DNA of 64,000 bases, from contig CAJNDO010000011.1 in assembly GCA_905221545.1 (NCBI GenBank), forward strand, positions 4,275 through 68,274, given 5' to 3'. The notes under the pieces are model-generated. The model was not told the origin of the DNA. It saw only the letters and a program-made list of their open reading frames with translations, and made no database searches. A program made the position numbers and the translations under genes. Of this stretch, positions 53,968 through 63,298 are shown piece by piece (positions within the stretch are counted from its first letter, which is position 1; the number at the start of each line of letters is the position of its first letter). This DNA comes from a bacterium (GTDB lineage Bacteria > Bacillota > Bacilli > Lactobacillales > Streptococcaceae).

Positions 53968-53972
53968 CTCTG

Positions 53973-54965
53973 TTATTCTCCTGAAAATTCACGCGCAGTC
54001 TGGGCAACTACGTCTGTTTCTAGCATGGTACGAATCTGGCGAATCGTACTATACACAGCCTTAGCATCGCTTGAGCCATGAGTCTTGACAACCGGTGCCT
54101 TGACACCAAACAAGACCGCTCCACCAACATCTGAATAGTTGAGCTGTTTTTTCAAACCTCTGAGGCTATCCTTGAGAAGAAGGGCGCCTAGTTTCGCTCG
54201 AAGACCACCACCTGTAATAGCTGTCTTGAGCAAGCCCATGATTCCCATAGCTGTCCCTTCAATGGACTTGAGCACAGCGTTTCCCGTGAAACCATCTGCC
54301 ACGACAACATCCGCAACGCCATTCATCAAATCACGCGCTTCCACGTTTCCGATAAAGTTCAAACTTTCATCAGCTACTAGTAATTCATAAGTCTCCTTGC
54401 GAAGCGGGTCACCCTTGCTACTCTCTGTTCCGTTGTTGAGCAAACCAACACGTGGTTGCGCAATGCCACGGACATTTTTGGCATAGAAGGAACCGAGGAC
54501 AGCGTATTGATGGAGGTGCTGAGCTGTATTTTCCGCATTGGCACCGAGATCCAGCATATCAAAACCCTTCCCATCTACAGTCGGCAAGGTCGACATAAGC
54601 CCAGGACGGTCTATGTTCTTGATACGACCCACGATGAAAAATCCTGCTGCCAACAAAGCACCTGTATTCCCAGCTGAGAGGACAGCGTCTGCTTCACCCT
54701 CTTTGACAGCCTTGGCCGCCAATACCATACTGGCATTTTTCTTCTTCCGAATAGCTCTCGTAGGTTCATCGTCTGAATCAATCTTTTCATCCGTATGGAT
54801 AATGCTGACGCGCTCTGTCGCTGTCAGATATTGCTTGATTTTAGCTTCATCTCCGTAAAGTTGAACCTCAATATCTGAAAAGTCAGCTAGAGCTTGATTG
54901 ACACCCTCAACGATGGCTTGGGGTGCGTAATCGCCCCCCATAGCATCTACTGCGATTTTTTTCAT
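53973..54965 (-). CDS. plsX: Phosphate acyltransferase PlsX
   Basis: 330 residues. [20 protein letters not shown] start, [24 protein letters not shown] near the middle. It makes acyl-phosphate from acyl-ACP for glycerol-phosphate acylation by PlsY. It overlaps recO by 4 bp and lies before acpP. Confidence 0.96.
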   Translation of the reverse strand: MKKIAVDAMGGDYAPQAIVEGVNQALADFSDIEVQLYGDEAKIKQYLTATERVSIIHTDEKIDSDDEPTRAIRKKKNASMVLAAKAVKEGEADAVLSAGNTGALLAAGFFIVGRIKNIDRPGLMSTLPTVDGKGFDMLDLGANAENTAQHLHQYAVLGSFYAKNVRGIAQPRVGLLNNGTESSKGDPLRKETYELLVADESLNFIGNVEARDLMNGVADVVVADGFTGNAVLKSIEGTAMGIMGLLKTAITGGGLRAKLGALLLKDSLRGLKKQLNYSDVGGAVLFGVKAPVVKTHGSSDAKAVYSTIRQIRTMLETDVVAQTAREFSGE

Positions 54966-55732
54966 TTGTCTTCCTCTTTTAGTAATTGTCCCCAGTCTGC
55001 TAGGGAATCAATAAATTTCTTTGATTTTAGGTGAATCCCCACGTACTCTTCATAGAGCTGATCCATAAATTGTCGTAGCTCTTGCTTGATTTCAGGCTTG
55101 AGCGAAATAGTCTCCAAGGTCTCAAAATCAATGGCTTGAAATTGATTAAGCAGATAAGGGATGTTGGGATTGAGATGGCAACGTCTCTCATCCTCATGAT
55201 AATGCTCTGGGCAAAGACAGGCTCCATATTTGAAAGAAAAGTCAAAAGCCTGAGCAACTCGATGACAAAAGACACACTCATTAAAATTGAGACTGATTCC
55301 AAATCGGGTCAAGATTTGGATTTCAAAAATATTGGTCAAAACCTGATAATCCAAACCAGCTTCCATCAACTCCAAAGTCTTTTGCAAAAAAGCAAACAAG
55401 GGAGCATCCTTCTGATTGTCCTGCAAACTCGCATCTGCAAGAGCTGCTACGTAGGTCGCATAGGCCATGACAAAGAGATCGCTATTAATCTTAGGAAAGG
55501 TCATCACCTCATGATAGTCCTCGATGTAGCTGAGCCCGTCATCATTGATTCGCAAGAGAAATCGTGCCAGCACCAAGGGTTGGATAACAGGAGCTAGCTT
55601 AGACTGACCAGCGTGTTTAACGAAAAACATCCGTTTGCCAGCCTGCTCTGTAAAAATCTTGACTAACTTGTCATCCTCACGAAAATTACGATTGTAGAGC
55701 ACCAAGCCTTGACTCGTGATAGACTGAATCAT
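54962..55732 (-). CDS. recO: DNA repair protein RecO
   Basis: 256 residues. N-terminal OB fold ([22 protein letters not shown]), helical C-terminus and a Cys cluster (CVFC and CLC about 20 residues on), a likely zinc site. It loads RecA on SSB-coated DNA in the RecFOR path. It overlaps the aminotransferase gene by 4 bp and plsX by 4 bp. Confidence 0.95.
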   Translation of the reverse strand: MIQSITSQGLVLYNRNFREDDKLVKIFTEQAGKRMFFVKHAGQSKLAPVIQPLVLARFLLRINDDGLSYIEDYHEVMTFPKINSDLFVMAYATYVAALADASLQDNQKDAPLFAFLQKTLELMEAGLDYQVLTNIFEIQILTRFGISLNFNECVFCHRVAQAFDFSFKYGACLCPEHYHEDERRCHLNPNIPYLLNQFQAIDFETLETISLKPEIKQELRQFMDQLYEEYVGIHLKSKKFIDSLADWGQLLKEEDK

Positions 55733-56898
55733 GCTTCTCTCATGTACTCCTCAAGTCGTTTCATGGCTTCTTTGATAGTCTCCATGCTAGCTGCATAAGA
55801 CAGGCGAACATAGCCTTCCCCATAACGCCCAAAGGCAGCGCCAGGGATAAAGGCAACAGCCTTCTTCTGAGCAAAATCCTTCAGAAAGGCAAAAGAATCT
55901 TGATTGTAGCCTGCTGGAATCTTAGCAAAGATATAAAAGGCACCGTCTGGTTTGATAATCTCAAAACCAAGAGCAGTCATTTTCTCGATGATATAGTCCC
56001 GACGCTGGATGTATTCCTTCTTCATAGGCTCCGCATCGTTTTTACCAGCTGTCAAAGCTTCCACCGCAGCATGTTGCGCCATGGTATTTGCGGCAGTGAC
56101 CAAGTACTGGTGACTCTTAATCAACTGAGCTGTAAAGGCTGCAGGAGCGAAAATCAGACCCAAACGCCAACCTGTCATAGCGTGCGATTTCGACAAACCA
56201 TTGATAATAATAGCCTGATCTCTCAACATAGTTCCCAAAGATACATGGGCTTGCCCTGTGTAGGTCAATTCTGAATAAACCTCATCACAGACCACGAAAA
56301 TCTCATACTTGCGTAAAACAGCTGCCAAGGCTTCCAACTGCTCCCGACTATAGGTAATTCCTGTCGGATTGGCTGGATAGTTGAGAATAACCGCTTTGAG
56401 CTTGTCCCCTTGCTCCAAAATGGCCTTTTCCAACATCTCAGGAGTCAAGACAAAACCATTTTCAGTCGTGTCAATCTCGACAACCTCTGCCCCAACTAGA
56501 TTGACAATCGGTTCATAGCCTGGATAGGCAGGAGCTGGCAAGAGCACCTTATCTCCCTCTTCCAAAATAGCCGTCAAAGTAGCAGATAAAGCCTCTGTCG
56601 CCCCAATTGTAACCAAGATTTCATTTTCAGGAGCATAGTCCAGTTGGTACTTTTCCTTAACAAAGTCACTGGCTGCCTGACGTAAAGTCAGCAGACCACT
56701 CATCCCTGTATAGTAGGATTGGTTCTGGTCAATCGCTCGCTTAGCCGCCTCCTTGACATGATCTGGCGTTGTAAAATCAGGTTCCCCCAAGGTCAAACGC
56801 AAGACCCCAGGAATCTCCGAAATAGCCTGGTCAAACTGACGAATCAACGAAACTTGAATCTTATCTAACTGTTTATTAAAGCGCTTAGTTAAATCCAT
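55729..56898 (-). CDS. araT: PLP-dependent aromatic-type aminotransferase
   Basis: 389 residues, class I aminotransferase. PLP-lysine in [23 protein letters not shown] and CDEVYSEL motifs, C-terminal Arg region VRLSYAAS. Counterpart of pneumococcal SP_0035, named AraT for aromatic substrates; substrate not provable here. First gene of araT-recO-plsX-acpP, all overlapping or nearly so. Confidence 0.9.
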   Translation of the reverse strand: MDLTKRFNKQLDKIQVSLIRQFDQAISEIPGVLRLTLGEPDFTTPDHVKEAAKRAIDQNQSYYTGMSGLLTLRQAASDFVKEKYQLDYAPENEILVTIGATEALSATLTAILEEGDKVLLPAPAYPGYEPIVNLVGAEVVEIDTTENGFVLTPEMLEKAILEQGDKLKAVILNYPANPTGITYSREQLEALAAVLRKYEIFVVCDEVYSELTYTGQAHVSLGTMLRDQAIIINGLSKSHAMTGWRLGLIFAPAAFTAQLIKSHQYLVTAANTMAQHAAVEALTAGKNDAEPMKKEYIQRRDYIIEKMTALGFEIIKPDGAFYIFAKIPAGYNQDSFAFLKDFAQKKAVAFIPGAAFGRYGEGYVRLSYAASMETIKEAMKRLEEYMREA

Positions 56899-57046
56899 AG
56901 ATACCTCCTACTGTCAAAACGTATCTCTATTATACTACAAAAGCCCCCCGACCGCAAAAATACATTATAGAATAGCTTTCCACTTTCTATTTTACTTTTC
57001 TTCTTTACAGGTCTATAATGGTAACAGATTCTATTTGGAGGTTTTT

Positions 57047-58057
57047 ATGTCATTTCTATCAAAAAATGGAGCAGGTATATTGGCCTGCCTTCTGATTTCA
57101 ATCGTATCTTGGTACTTAGGAGGATTCTTCCCTGTTATTGGCGCGCCTGTCTTTGCAATTTTCATAGGCATGCTTCTCCATCCCTTTCTCTCGTCTTATA
57201 AACCACTGGATGCTGGATTGACCTTTAGTTCTAAGAAACTGCTCCAGTATGCCGTTATCTTGCTTGGTTTTGGTCTCAATATCTCGCAAGTCTTCGCAGT
57301 TGGGCAATCTTCACTCCCTGTCATCCTGTCCACCATTTCAATAGCCTTGATTGTTGCCTACCTCTTCCAGCGCTTCTTTGCACTGGATACAAAACTGTCT
57401 ACCTTGATTGGAGTAGGTTCTTCTATCTGTGGGGGCTCTGCCATTGCGGCAACAGCGCCTGTTATTCACGCCAAGGAAAAGGAAGTCGCCCAAGCCATCT
57501 CTGTTATCTTTTTCTTCAATGTCTTAGCTGCGCTCATCTTTCCAACTCTAGGAACCTGGCTTCATCTATCCAATGACGGCTTTGCCCTCTTTGCAGGAAC
57601 TGCAGTCAACGATACTTCCTCTGTAACCGCCACAGCCAGCGCTTGGGACAGTCTCTACCAGACCAATACCCTCGAATCCGCAACCATTGTCAAACTCACA
57701 CGAACCCTAGCTATCATCCCCATCACTCTCTTTCTCTCCTACTGGCAAAGTCGCCAACAAGAAAATAAGCAAGGCCTGCAACTGAAAAAAGTCTTCCCAC
57801 TTTTTATCCTTTACTTTATCCTTGCATCTCTCCTAACTACCATCCTGACCTCTCTAGGTGTGTCCAGTAGCTTCTTTACTCCTCTCAAACAACTCTCCAA
57901 ATTCCTCATTATCATGGCCATGAGTGCTATCGGTCTCAAAACAAATCTGGTCGCTATGGTCAAATCTAGCGGAAAATCCATTGTCCTCGGAGCCATCTGC
58001 TGGATTGCCATCATCCTCACCAGTCTCGGGATGCAGACTCTTATCGGTATTTTCTAA
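57047..58057 (+). CDS. YeiH-family membrane protein
   Basis: 336 residues, about ten hydrophobic segments; [19 protein letters not shown] and [12 protein letters not shown] are the family signatures. Putative sulfate/anion exporter family (UPF0324); substrate unknown. Start at 57047, 6 nt after GGAGG; an upstream TTG is part of that site. The stop TAA overlaps the first bases of a BOX element. Confidence 0.88.
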   Translation: MSFLSKNGAGILACLLISIVSWYLGGFFPVIGAPVFAIFIGMLLHPFLSSYKPLDAGLTFSSKKLLQYAVILLGFGLNISQVFAVGQSSLPVILSTISIALIVAYLFQRFFALDTKLSTLIGVGSSICGGSAIAATAPVIHAKEKEVAQAISVIFFFNVLAALIFPTLGTWLHLSNDGFALFAGTAVNDTSSVTATASAWDSLYQTNTLESATIVKLTRTLAIIPITLFLSYWQSRQQENKQGLQLKKVFPLFILYFILASLLTTILTSLGVSSSFFTPLKQLSKFLIIMAMSAIGLKTNLVAMVKSSGKSIVLGAICWIAIILTSLGMQTLIGIF

Positions 58058-58200
58058 TACTCTTCGAAAATCTCTTCAAACCACGTCAACGTCGCCTTGC
58101 CGTATAGATAGAACTGACTTCATCAGTTCTATCTGCAACCTCAAAACAGTGTTTTGAGCAACCTGCGGCTAGTTTGCTCTTTGATTTTCATTGAGTATAA
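58056..58200. repeat. BOX element, A-B-C type
   Basis: 145 bp with boxA (CGTCAACGTCGCCTTGCCGTA), one extra hairpin module (AGAACTGACTTCATCAGTTCT, boxB-like) and boxC. It supplies part of the stop codon of the gene before it. Confidence 0.9.
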
Positions 58201-58202
58201 CA

Positions 58203-58230
58203 CAAAAGGTAGCCCATCAGCTACCTTTTT
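58203..58230. terminator. Bidirectional terminator
   Basis: AAAAGGTAGC/GCTACCTTTT between convergent genes. Confidence 0.8.
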
Positions 58231-58231
58231 C

Positions 58232-58669
58232 TTATTCTTCCTCAATCAAGCGAGTATGTTCTCTCTTGATGCAGCGATTCATCACGATGTCATCACATCC
58301 ACCAGCACGCAAGATTTCTTCTGCCTCTAGACTTTCAAGCCCTAGCTGTGCCCAAAAAATCTTAGCATCAGCTTTGAGAAAATCACGCGCCTCATCTGGC
58401 AGAAACTCACTGCGACGGTAAACATTGACAATATCTACAGGAAAAGGAATCTCAGCGAGGCTGGCATAAGCCTTTTCACCCAAGATTTCGCCACCTGCCA
58501 CCTTGGGATTGACAGGGATAATTTTATAACCCCGAGCCTGCATTTCCTTGGTCACTCGATTGCTCGTTGTTTCCTCACGGTCAGACAAGCCCACCACAGC
58601 AAGGGTTTTACTCGTTGCTAGATACTGACGAATCACGCCATCACTTGGATTGATAAATTCTTGACTCAT
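58232..58669 (-). CDS. CoA-binding domain protein (YccU type)
   Basis: 145 residues, Rossmann-like: TLAVVGLSDREETTSNRV, GYKIIPVNPKVAGGEILGEKAYASL, VDIVNVYRRSE. Binds CoA in relatives; role unknown. Counterpart of SP_0033. AAGGAGG precedes the start; 84 bp downstream lies polA. Confidence 0.88.
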   Translation of the reverse strand: MSQEFINPSDGVIRQYLATSKTLAVVGLSDREETTSNRVTKEMQARGYKIIPVNPKVAGGEILGEKAYASLAEIPFPVDIVNVYRRSEFLPDEARDFLKADAKIFWAQLGLESLEAEEILRAGGCDDIVMNRCIKREHTRLIEEE

Positions 58670-58726
58670 AGAAATCCTCCTTTTTCATCAGTATAGCACA
58701 ATTTGAAAAGGCTTGCAGAATTCTAC

Positions 58727-58755
58727 TACAAAAAAGGAGGACTAGCCCCCTTTTT
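58727..58755 (-). terminator. polA terminator overlapping the stop codon
   Basis: AAAGGGGG/CCTCCTTTTTT stem whose 5' arm begins at the polA stop. Confidence 0.75.
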
Positions 58756-61387
58756 ATTTAGCCTCGTACCAGGTTGCCCCTTCATTCTCATCTGCGATGA
58801 GGGGAACACTGAGTTGAATGGCTTCTTCCATGGTTTGTTTGACCAATTTTTTCATCTCTGCTAGTTCCGATTTAGGAACTTCAAGAACAATTTCATCGTG
58901 CACTTGTAACAGCATCTTAGTCTGATAACCGCCTTCAACTAGAGCCTTGTCTAGTTGAATCATAGCAATCTTGAGAATATCTGCCGCAGATCCCTGGATA
59001 GGAGAGTTGATAGCAGTCCGCTCCGCAAAGCCACGAATATTAAAGTTGCGCGAATTGATATCTGGCAACTCACGACGACGTTTAAAGAGGGTCTCTACAT
59101 AGCCCTTATCACGCGCCTCACGCACCACCTCATCCATGTAGTTTTTAATACCTGGGAAGCGTTCAAAGTAGGTATCAATGTAGGCTTTGGCCTCCTTACG
59201 GCTGATGCCCAGATTATTAGACAAACCAAAGTCTGAAATCCCGTAAACCACTCCAAAGTTAACCGCCTTGGCATTACGACGGTCATTTGCAGTCACGTCC
59301 TCAGGACGCTCAATGCCAAAGACACGCATGGCTGTCGAAGTATGAATATCAGCCCCCTCTTGGAAAGCCTTGATCAAGTGCTCATCCTTAGAAATATGCG
59401 CCAAAACGCGCAATTCAATCTGTGAATAGTCGGAGCTGAGCAGCACACTATCCTCCCACTCAGGCACAAAAGCCTTACGAATAAGACGGCCTTGCTCCAA
59501 ACGCACAGGGATATTTTGCAAGTTAGGATCCACACTAGACAGACGCCCAGTCTGGGTCAAATCTTGCACATAGCGAGTATGAATCTTGCCATCAGCCAAA
59601 ATCCAGTCCTGCAAGCCAATCACATAAGTAGACTGAATCTTAGCAATCTGACGGTAATCCAAGATTTTCTTAACGATTGGCGCAATAGGAGCTAGGTGCT
59701 CCAACACATCCACCGCTGTTGAGTAACCAGTCTTGGTTTTCTTGGTATATTCTAGAGGAAGTCCCAATTTTTCAAAGAGAAGGACACCCAACTGCTTAGG
59801 CGAGTTGATATTAAACTCCTCACCAGCCAACTCGTAAATCTCTTGAGTCAGTTTTTCAATAACAAGCTCATTTTCAGCCTGCATCTCAAGCAAGGTCTCT
59901 TTCTTGACCGTAATCCCAGCAATTTCCATCTTGGCAAGGACAAAAGCCAGAGGTTGCTCCATATCATAAAGAAGCTCTAATTGCCCATTTTCGCTGAGTT
60001 TTTCAAGCAAAACAGGTTCTGTTTCGACCAAAACAGCAAGTTTACGAGCCAAATGTTCCAAGAATTTCTCGCGTTCAGGAATGGCCTTTTTGACACCCTT
60101 ACCATAGAAAGTCTCATCATCGACTAAATAAGTCTGACCATAAAGATTAGCGATGGTCGCAATTTCATTGTCCTCCACAGTCGAAAGGAGGTATTTAGCC
60201 AAACGGCTATCAAAAGCAGGAGCCTGCAAATCCAAATCAAAACGATTCAAGAGAACTTTAGCCTTCTTAAAGTCATAAACTCTTAGAGGTGTTTTTTCTA
60301 GAAAATCCTTGAAAATCGGGTCTTCCAAAAGTTCAAGCTTGTCTGTAGCATAGAGCTTTTCCCCACAAGACCAGGCAAATCCAACCAAATCATCCGTATG
60401 GTAATTCTCACCAAAAAGCTCAAAATGGAAGATAGACTCTTCACTCACCATGTCTTGACTAACTTGGTCAACGATAGTAAAGTCCAAACTCTCAGCCACA
60501 TCAGTCGAAGATGCATTTAAAGCCTGCTTAAGCTGTTTGAAGCCCATCTCATCATAGAATTTCCCAAGATTTTCAACATCTGGACCACTATAAACCAAAT
60601 CCTCCAAACCAATCTCAATCGGTGCCTTGGTATCAATGGTCGCCAGTGTTTTAGACAAAAAGGCCTGTTCCTTATCATTGATGAGATTTTCCTTCATCTT
60701 AGAAGCCTTCATCCCATCGATATTTTCATAAATCCCCTCAAGCGAGCCATGCTCCAGCAAGAGCTTGATACCCGTCTTTTCACCGATTTTGGTCACCCCA
60801 GGGATATTATCCGACTTATCTCCCATGAGCGCCTTGAGATCGATAAACTGAGTCGGTGTGAGCCCCATCTTTTCCATGAGGTAATCTGGCGTAAAGGCCT
60901 CAAACTCAGCCACACCTTTCTTGGAAATCTCAACCACCGTATGCTCGTCCGTCAGCTGAATCAAGTCCTTGTCCCCACTGACAATGGTAATATCAAAACC
61001 AGCCTGCTCAGCTAGTTTATCCAGTGTCCCGATGATATCATCCGCCTCATATTGAGCCAACTCATAGTGACGAATACCCATATGATCCAGCAACTCACGA
61101 ATAAAGGGAAATTGCTCACGAAACTCATCAGGAGTCTTAGCCCGACCACCCTTATAGTCCGCATACATCTCTGTACGGAAGGTCGTCTTCCCTGCATCAA
61201 AAGCCACCAAAATATGACTAGGCTCAACCCGCTCCAATAAATGACTCAACATCAACTGGAAACCATAAATCGCATTGGTATGCAAGCCAGCCGCATTCTT
61301 AAAACGGTCCAACTGCTGATAGAGCGCAAAAAACGCCCGAAAAGCAACAGAAGACCCATCAATCAATAATAATTTTTTCTTATCCAT
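58754..61387 (-). CDS. polA: DNA polymerase I
   Basis: 877 residues. 5'-3' exonuclease domain (1 to about 290: LLIDGSSVAFRAFFAL, SGDKDLIQL), a 3'-5' exonuclease-like domain (about 310-470) without the acidic DxE motif (it reads FHFELFGEN), so proofreading is probably absent as in pneumococcal Pol I, and the polymerase with motif A DYSQIELRVLAHIS, B RRNAKAVNFGVVYG, C QVHDEIVLEVP. Start at 61387 by family length; no good ribosome binding site is seen before it, and a TATAAT lies only 6 bp upstream. Confidence 0.96.
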   Translation of the reverse strand: MDKKKLLLIDGSSVAFRAFFALYQQLDRFKNAAGLHTNAIYGFQLMLSHLLERVEPSHILVAFDAGKTTFRTEMYADYKGGRAKTPDEFREQFPFIRELLDHMGIRHYELAQYEADDIIGTLDKLAEQAGFDITIVSGDKDLIQLTDEHTVVEISKKGVAEFEAFTPDYLMEKMGLTPTQFIDLKALMGDKSDNIPGVTKIGEKTGIKLLLEHGSLEGIYENIDGMKASKMKENLINDKEQAFLSKTLATIDTKAPIEIGLEDLVYSGPDVENLGKFYDEMGFKQLKQALNASSTDVAESLDFTIVDQVSQDMVSEESIFHFELFGENYHTDDLVGFAWSCGEKLYATDKLELLEDPIFKDFLEKTPLRVYDFKKAKVLLNRFDLDLQAPAFDSRLAKYLLSTVEDNEIATIANLYGQTYLVDDETFYGKGVKKAIPEREKFLEHLARKLAVLVETEPVLLEKLSENGQLELLYDMEQPLAFVLAKMEIAGITVKKETLLEMQAENELVIEKLTQEIYELAGEEFNINSPKQLGVLLFEKLGLPLEYTKKTKTGYSTAVDVLEHLAPIAPIVKKILDYRQIAKIQSTYVIGLQDWILADGKIHTRYVQDLTQTGRLSSVDPNLQNIPVRLEQGRLIRKAFVPEWEDSVLLSSDYSQIELRVLAHISKDEHLIKAFQEGADIHTSTAMRVFGIERPEDVTANDRRNAKAVNFGVVYGISDFGLSNNLGISRKEAKAYIDTYFERFPGIKNYMDEVVREARDKGYVETLFKRRRELPDINSRNFNIRGFAERTAINSPIQGSAADILKIAMIQLDKALVEGGYQTKMLLQVHDEIVLEVPKSELAEMKKLVKQTMEEAIQLSVPLIADENEGATWYEAK

Positions 61388-61510
61388 ACACCCATTATAA
61401 AGGAAAGCATCAAAAAATACCATTGGAAAGAGCCAGACCAAGTATTTTTCAAACTTTTTCCGAATAAATAGATAGAGCCAGTGAATCTAGTAAACCTAGA
61501 TTTAAAACTA

Positions 61511-61519
61511 TGGTATAAT
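61511..61519 (+). promoter_or_regulatory. Extended -10 promoter of the Rpn-type gene
   Basis: TGGTATAAT just before AAAGGAG; the -35 is weak. Confidence 0.55.
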
Positions 61520-61534
61520 GAAAGGAGAAGAAAT

Positions 61535-62509
61535 ATGACTGTACGTCATCCGGGCATCAGCCCGACCAACGATTTGGTTGCTAAGAAGATTTTTAACAAT
61601 CCAGAAATCACTTGTCAATTTATTCGCGATATGCTGGACTTACCAGCCAAAAATGTAACCATTTTGGAGGGGAGTAATATTCATGTACTACCCTCCCTGC
61701 CGTACTCGGCTCAGGATTTCTATACCAGCATAGACGTTTTAGCTGAACTAGACAATGGGACACAGGTTATCATTGAAATTCAAGTTCATCATCAAAATTT
61801 TTTCATCAATCGTCTGTGGGCTTATCTATGCAGTCAGGTCAATCAGAATCTTGAAAAAATTCGCCAACGTGAAGGTGATACCCACCAGAGTTACAAGCAT
61901 ATTGCCCCAGTATATGCTATCGCAATTGTCGATAGTAATTATTTCTCAGATGACCTAGCTTTTCATAGCTTTAGTATGCGAGAGGACACGACAGGTGAGG
62001 TCTTAACCATCACAAATAACGGTCAAGAAAACCATCTAGTCAAGATGGCATTCTTGGAACTAAAAAAATACAGAGAAACCAGCAAAGACGAGGTTCGCAA
62101 GCCGTGGTTGGAGTTTTTCGGGAACAAACCCTTTACCCAGCAACCAGAACGAGCTATCAGCCAAGCAGACCAACTGCTGGACTACAAGAGCTGGTCCGAG
62201 GAGGACAGGAAGATGTTTAGTGAACAACGCAGACGTGAAGAACAAGCCTTACTCGCTCATGACTATGCCTTGGAAACTGCTAGGGCGGAGGGTATCGAAC
62301 AAGGTCTAGAGCGTGGCCTTGAACGTGGCCGTGCTGAGGGGATTGAACAAGGACTGGAACGAGGACGAGCAGAGGGTATCGAAGAGGGATTAAAAGTAGG
62401 TCTAGTAAATCTCGTTCGTCAAGGTTTGCTAACACCTGAGATTGCAAGTCAGCAGTTAGGTATGACTGTCTCTGAGTTTGAAGAAGTATTAAAAGAGCAT
62501 CTCAAATAA
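61535..62509 (+). CDS. Rpn/PD-(D/E)XK nuclease-family protein
   Basis: 324 residues. N-terminal Rpn domain: NDLVAKKIFNNPEITCQFI, then LAELDNGTQVIIEIQVHHQ with the D...ExQ catalytic pattern. A tail repeats EGIEQGLERG/LERGRAEG units (about 250-290) and ends in a short helical domain. These genes are called recombination-promoting nuclease or transposase-like and are often repeated. Start at 61535 after AAAGGAG. The following 366 bp duplicate its C-terminal part in the same frame. Confidence 0.85.
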   Translation: MTVRHPGISPTNDLVAKKIFNNPEITCQFIRDMLDLPAKNVTILEGSNIHVLPSLPYSAQDFYTSIDVLAELDNGTQVIIEIQVHHQNFFINRLWAYLCSQVNQNLEKIRQREGDTHQSYKHIAPVYAIAIVDSNYFSDDLAFHSFSMREDTTGEVLTITNNGQENHLVKMAFLELKKYRETSKDEVRKPWLEFFGNKPFTQQPERAISQADQLLDYKSWSEEDRKMFSEQRRREEQALLAHDYALETARAEGIEQGLERGLERGRAEGIEQGLERGRAEGIEEGLKVGLVNLVRQGLLTPEIASQQLGMTVSEFEEVLKEHLK

Positions 62510-62875
62510 GAATTAAAAAAATACAGAGAAACCAGCAAAGACGAGGTTCGCAAACCGTGGTTGGAGTTTTTCGGGAACAAACCCTTTACTCAAGAACCCG
62601 AGCGAGCCATCAGTCAGGCAGACCAACTGCTGGACTACAAGAGCTGGTCCGAGGAGGACAGGAAGATGTTTAGTGAACAACGCAGACGTGAAGAACAAGC
62701 CTTGTTAGCACAGGACTATGCCTTGAAAACAGCTAGGGCGGAGGGTATCGAACAAGGTCTAGAGCGTGGGCAACTGATTGCTTTTTTAGATATGGTTCGT
62801 AAGCATCTTTTGACAGCTGAGGTTGCTAGTGAGCAGTTGAACAGGACTGTCGATGAGTTTGAGGCACTGTTATAA
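62510..62875 (+). pseudogene. Tandem duplicate of the Rpn C-terminal part
   Basis: Directly after the stop of the full gene and in the same frame, ELKKYRETSKDEVRKPWLEF and on repeats residues from about 178 on, with fewer EQGLERG repeats and a different tail (VDEFEALL). No own ribosome binding site at the junction; an internal ATG lies at 62561. Probably a remnant, though readthrough would give a double-tailed protein. Confidence 0.75.
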
Positions 62876-62897
62876 GATTATACAATCACTAATAACA

Positions 62898-62937
62898 TAA
62901 AAGTGAACAGGACTGAAATATGATCCTATTCACTTTT
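62898..62937 (+). terminator. Terminator after the Rpn locus
   Basis: AAAAGTGAACAGGA/TCCTATTCACTTTT stem followed by T-rich sequence. Confidence 0.75.
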
Positions 62938-63298
62938 TATTTTCTATAGTTGATTGAAATAAGATATGAACAAATTGATTAGGAAAGTCAAATTAATTTC
63001 TAGAAATGTTTTAGAATCCGTAGCGTACTATTCTAAGTTGAATCCACTATACTATCCAACAAAGCACTCACGCGATTATATACCACAAAAAGAGAAGGCA
63101 ACAAGTCCTTCTCTTTCATATTATAGATTATTTGGTGGTTTAAACTTCCTAACAGATTAAATTATCTATTGAAAGTATATTATATGGATAATCCCATAGA
63201 TTTGTATATTTTGTAATCAATTGATAGAAATTTTTATCTCAGAAACAATATACAAGTTTTGTTCCAGGAAATGATCATTCATACTATATAAGCTAGGA
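62938..63298. other. Intergenic region without a clear gene
   Basis: A/T-rich. Holds one hairpin (AAAGAGAAGG/CCTTCTCTTT, 63087-63116) with a T-run on the minus strand, probably the terminator of the choline-binding gene. A 64-codon plus-strand ORF (62966-63160) has no ribosome binding site and spans this hairpin, so it is not called. Confidence 0.6.

Noticed and set aside
62966..63160. 64-codon plus-strand ORF
   Set aside because: No ribosome binding site, runs through a hairpin, composition like A/T-rich noncoding DNA.
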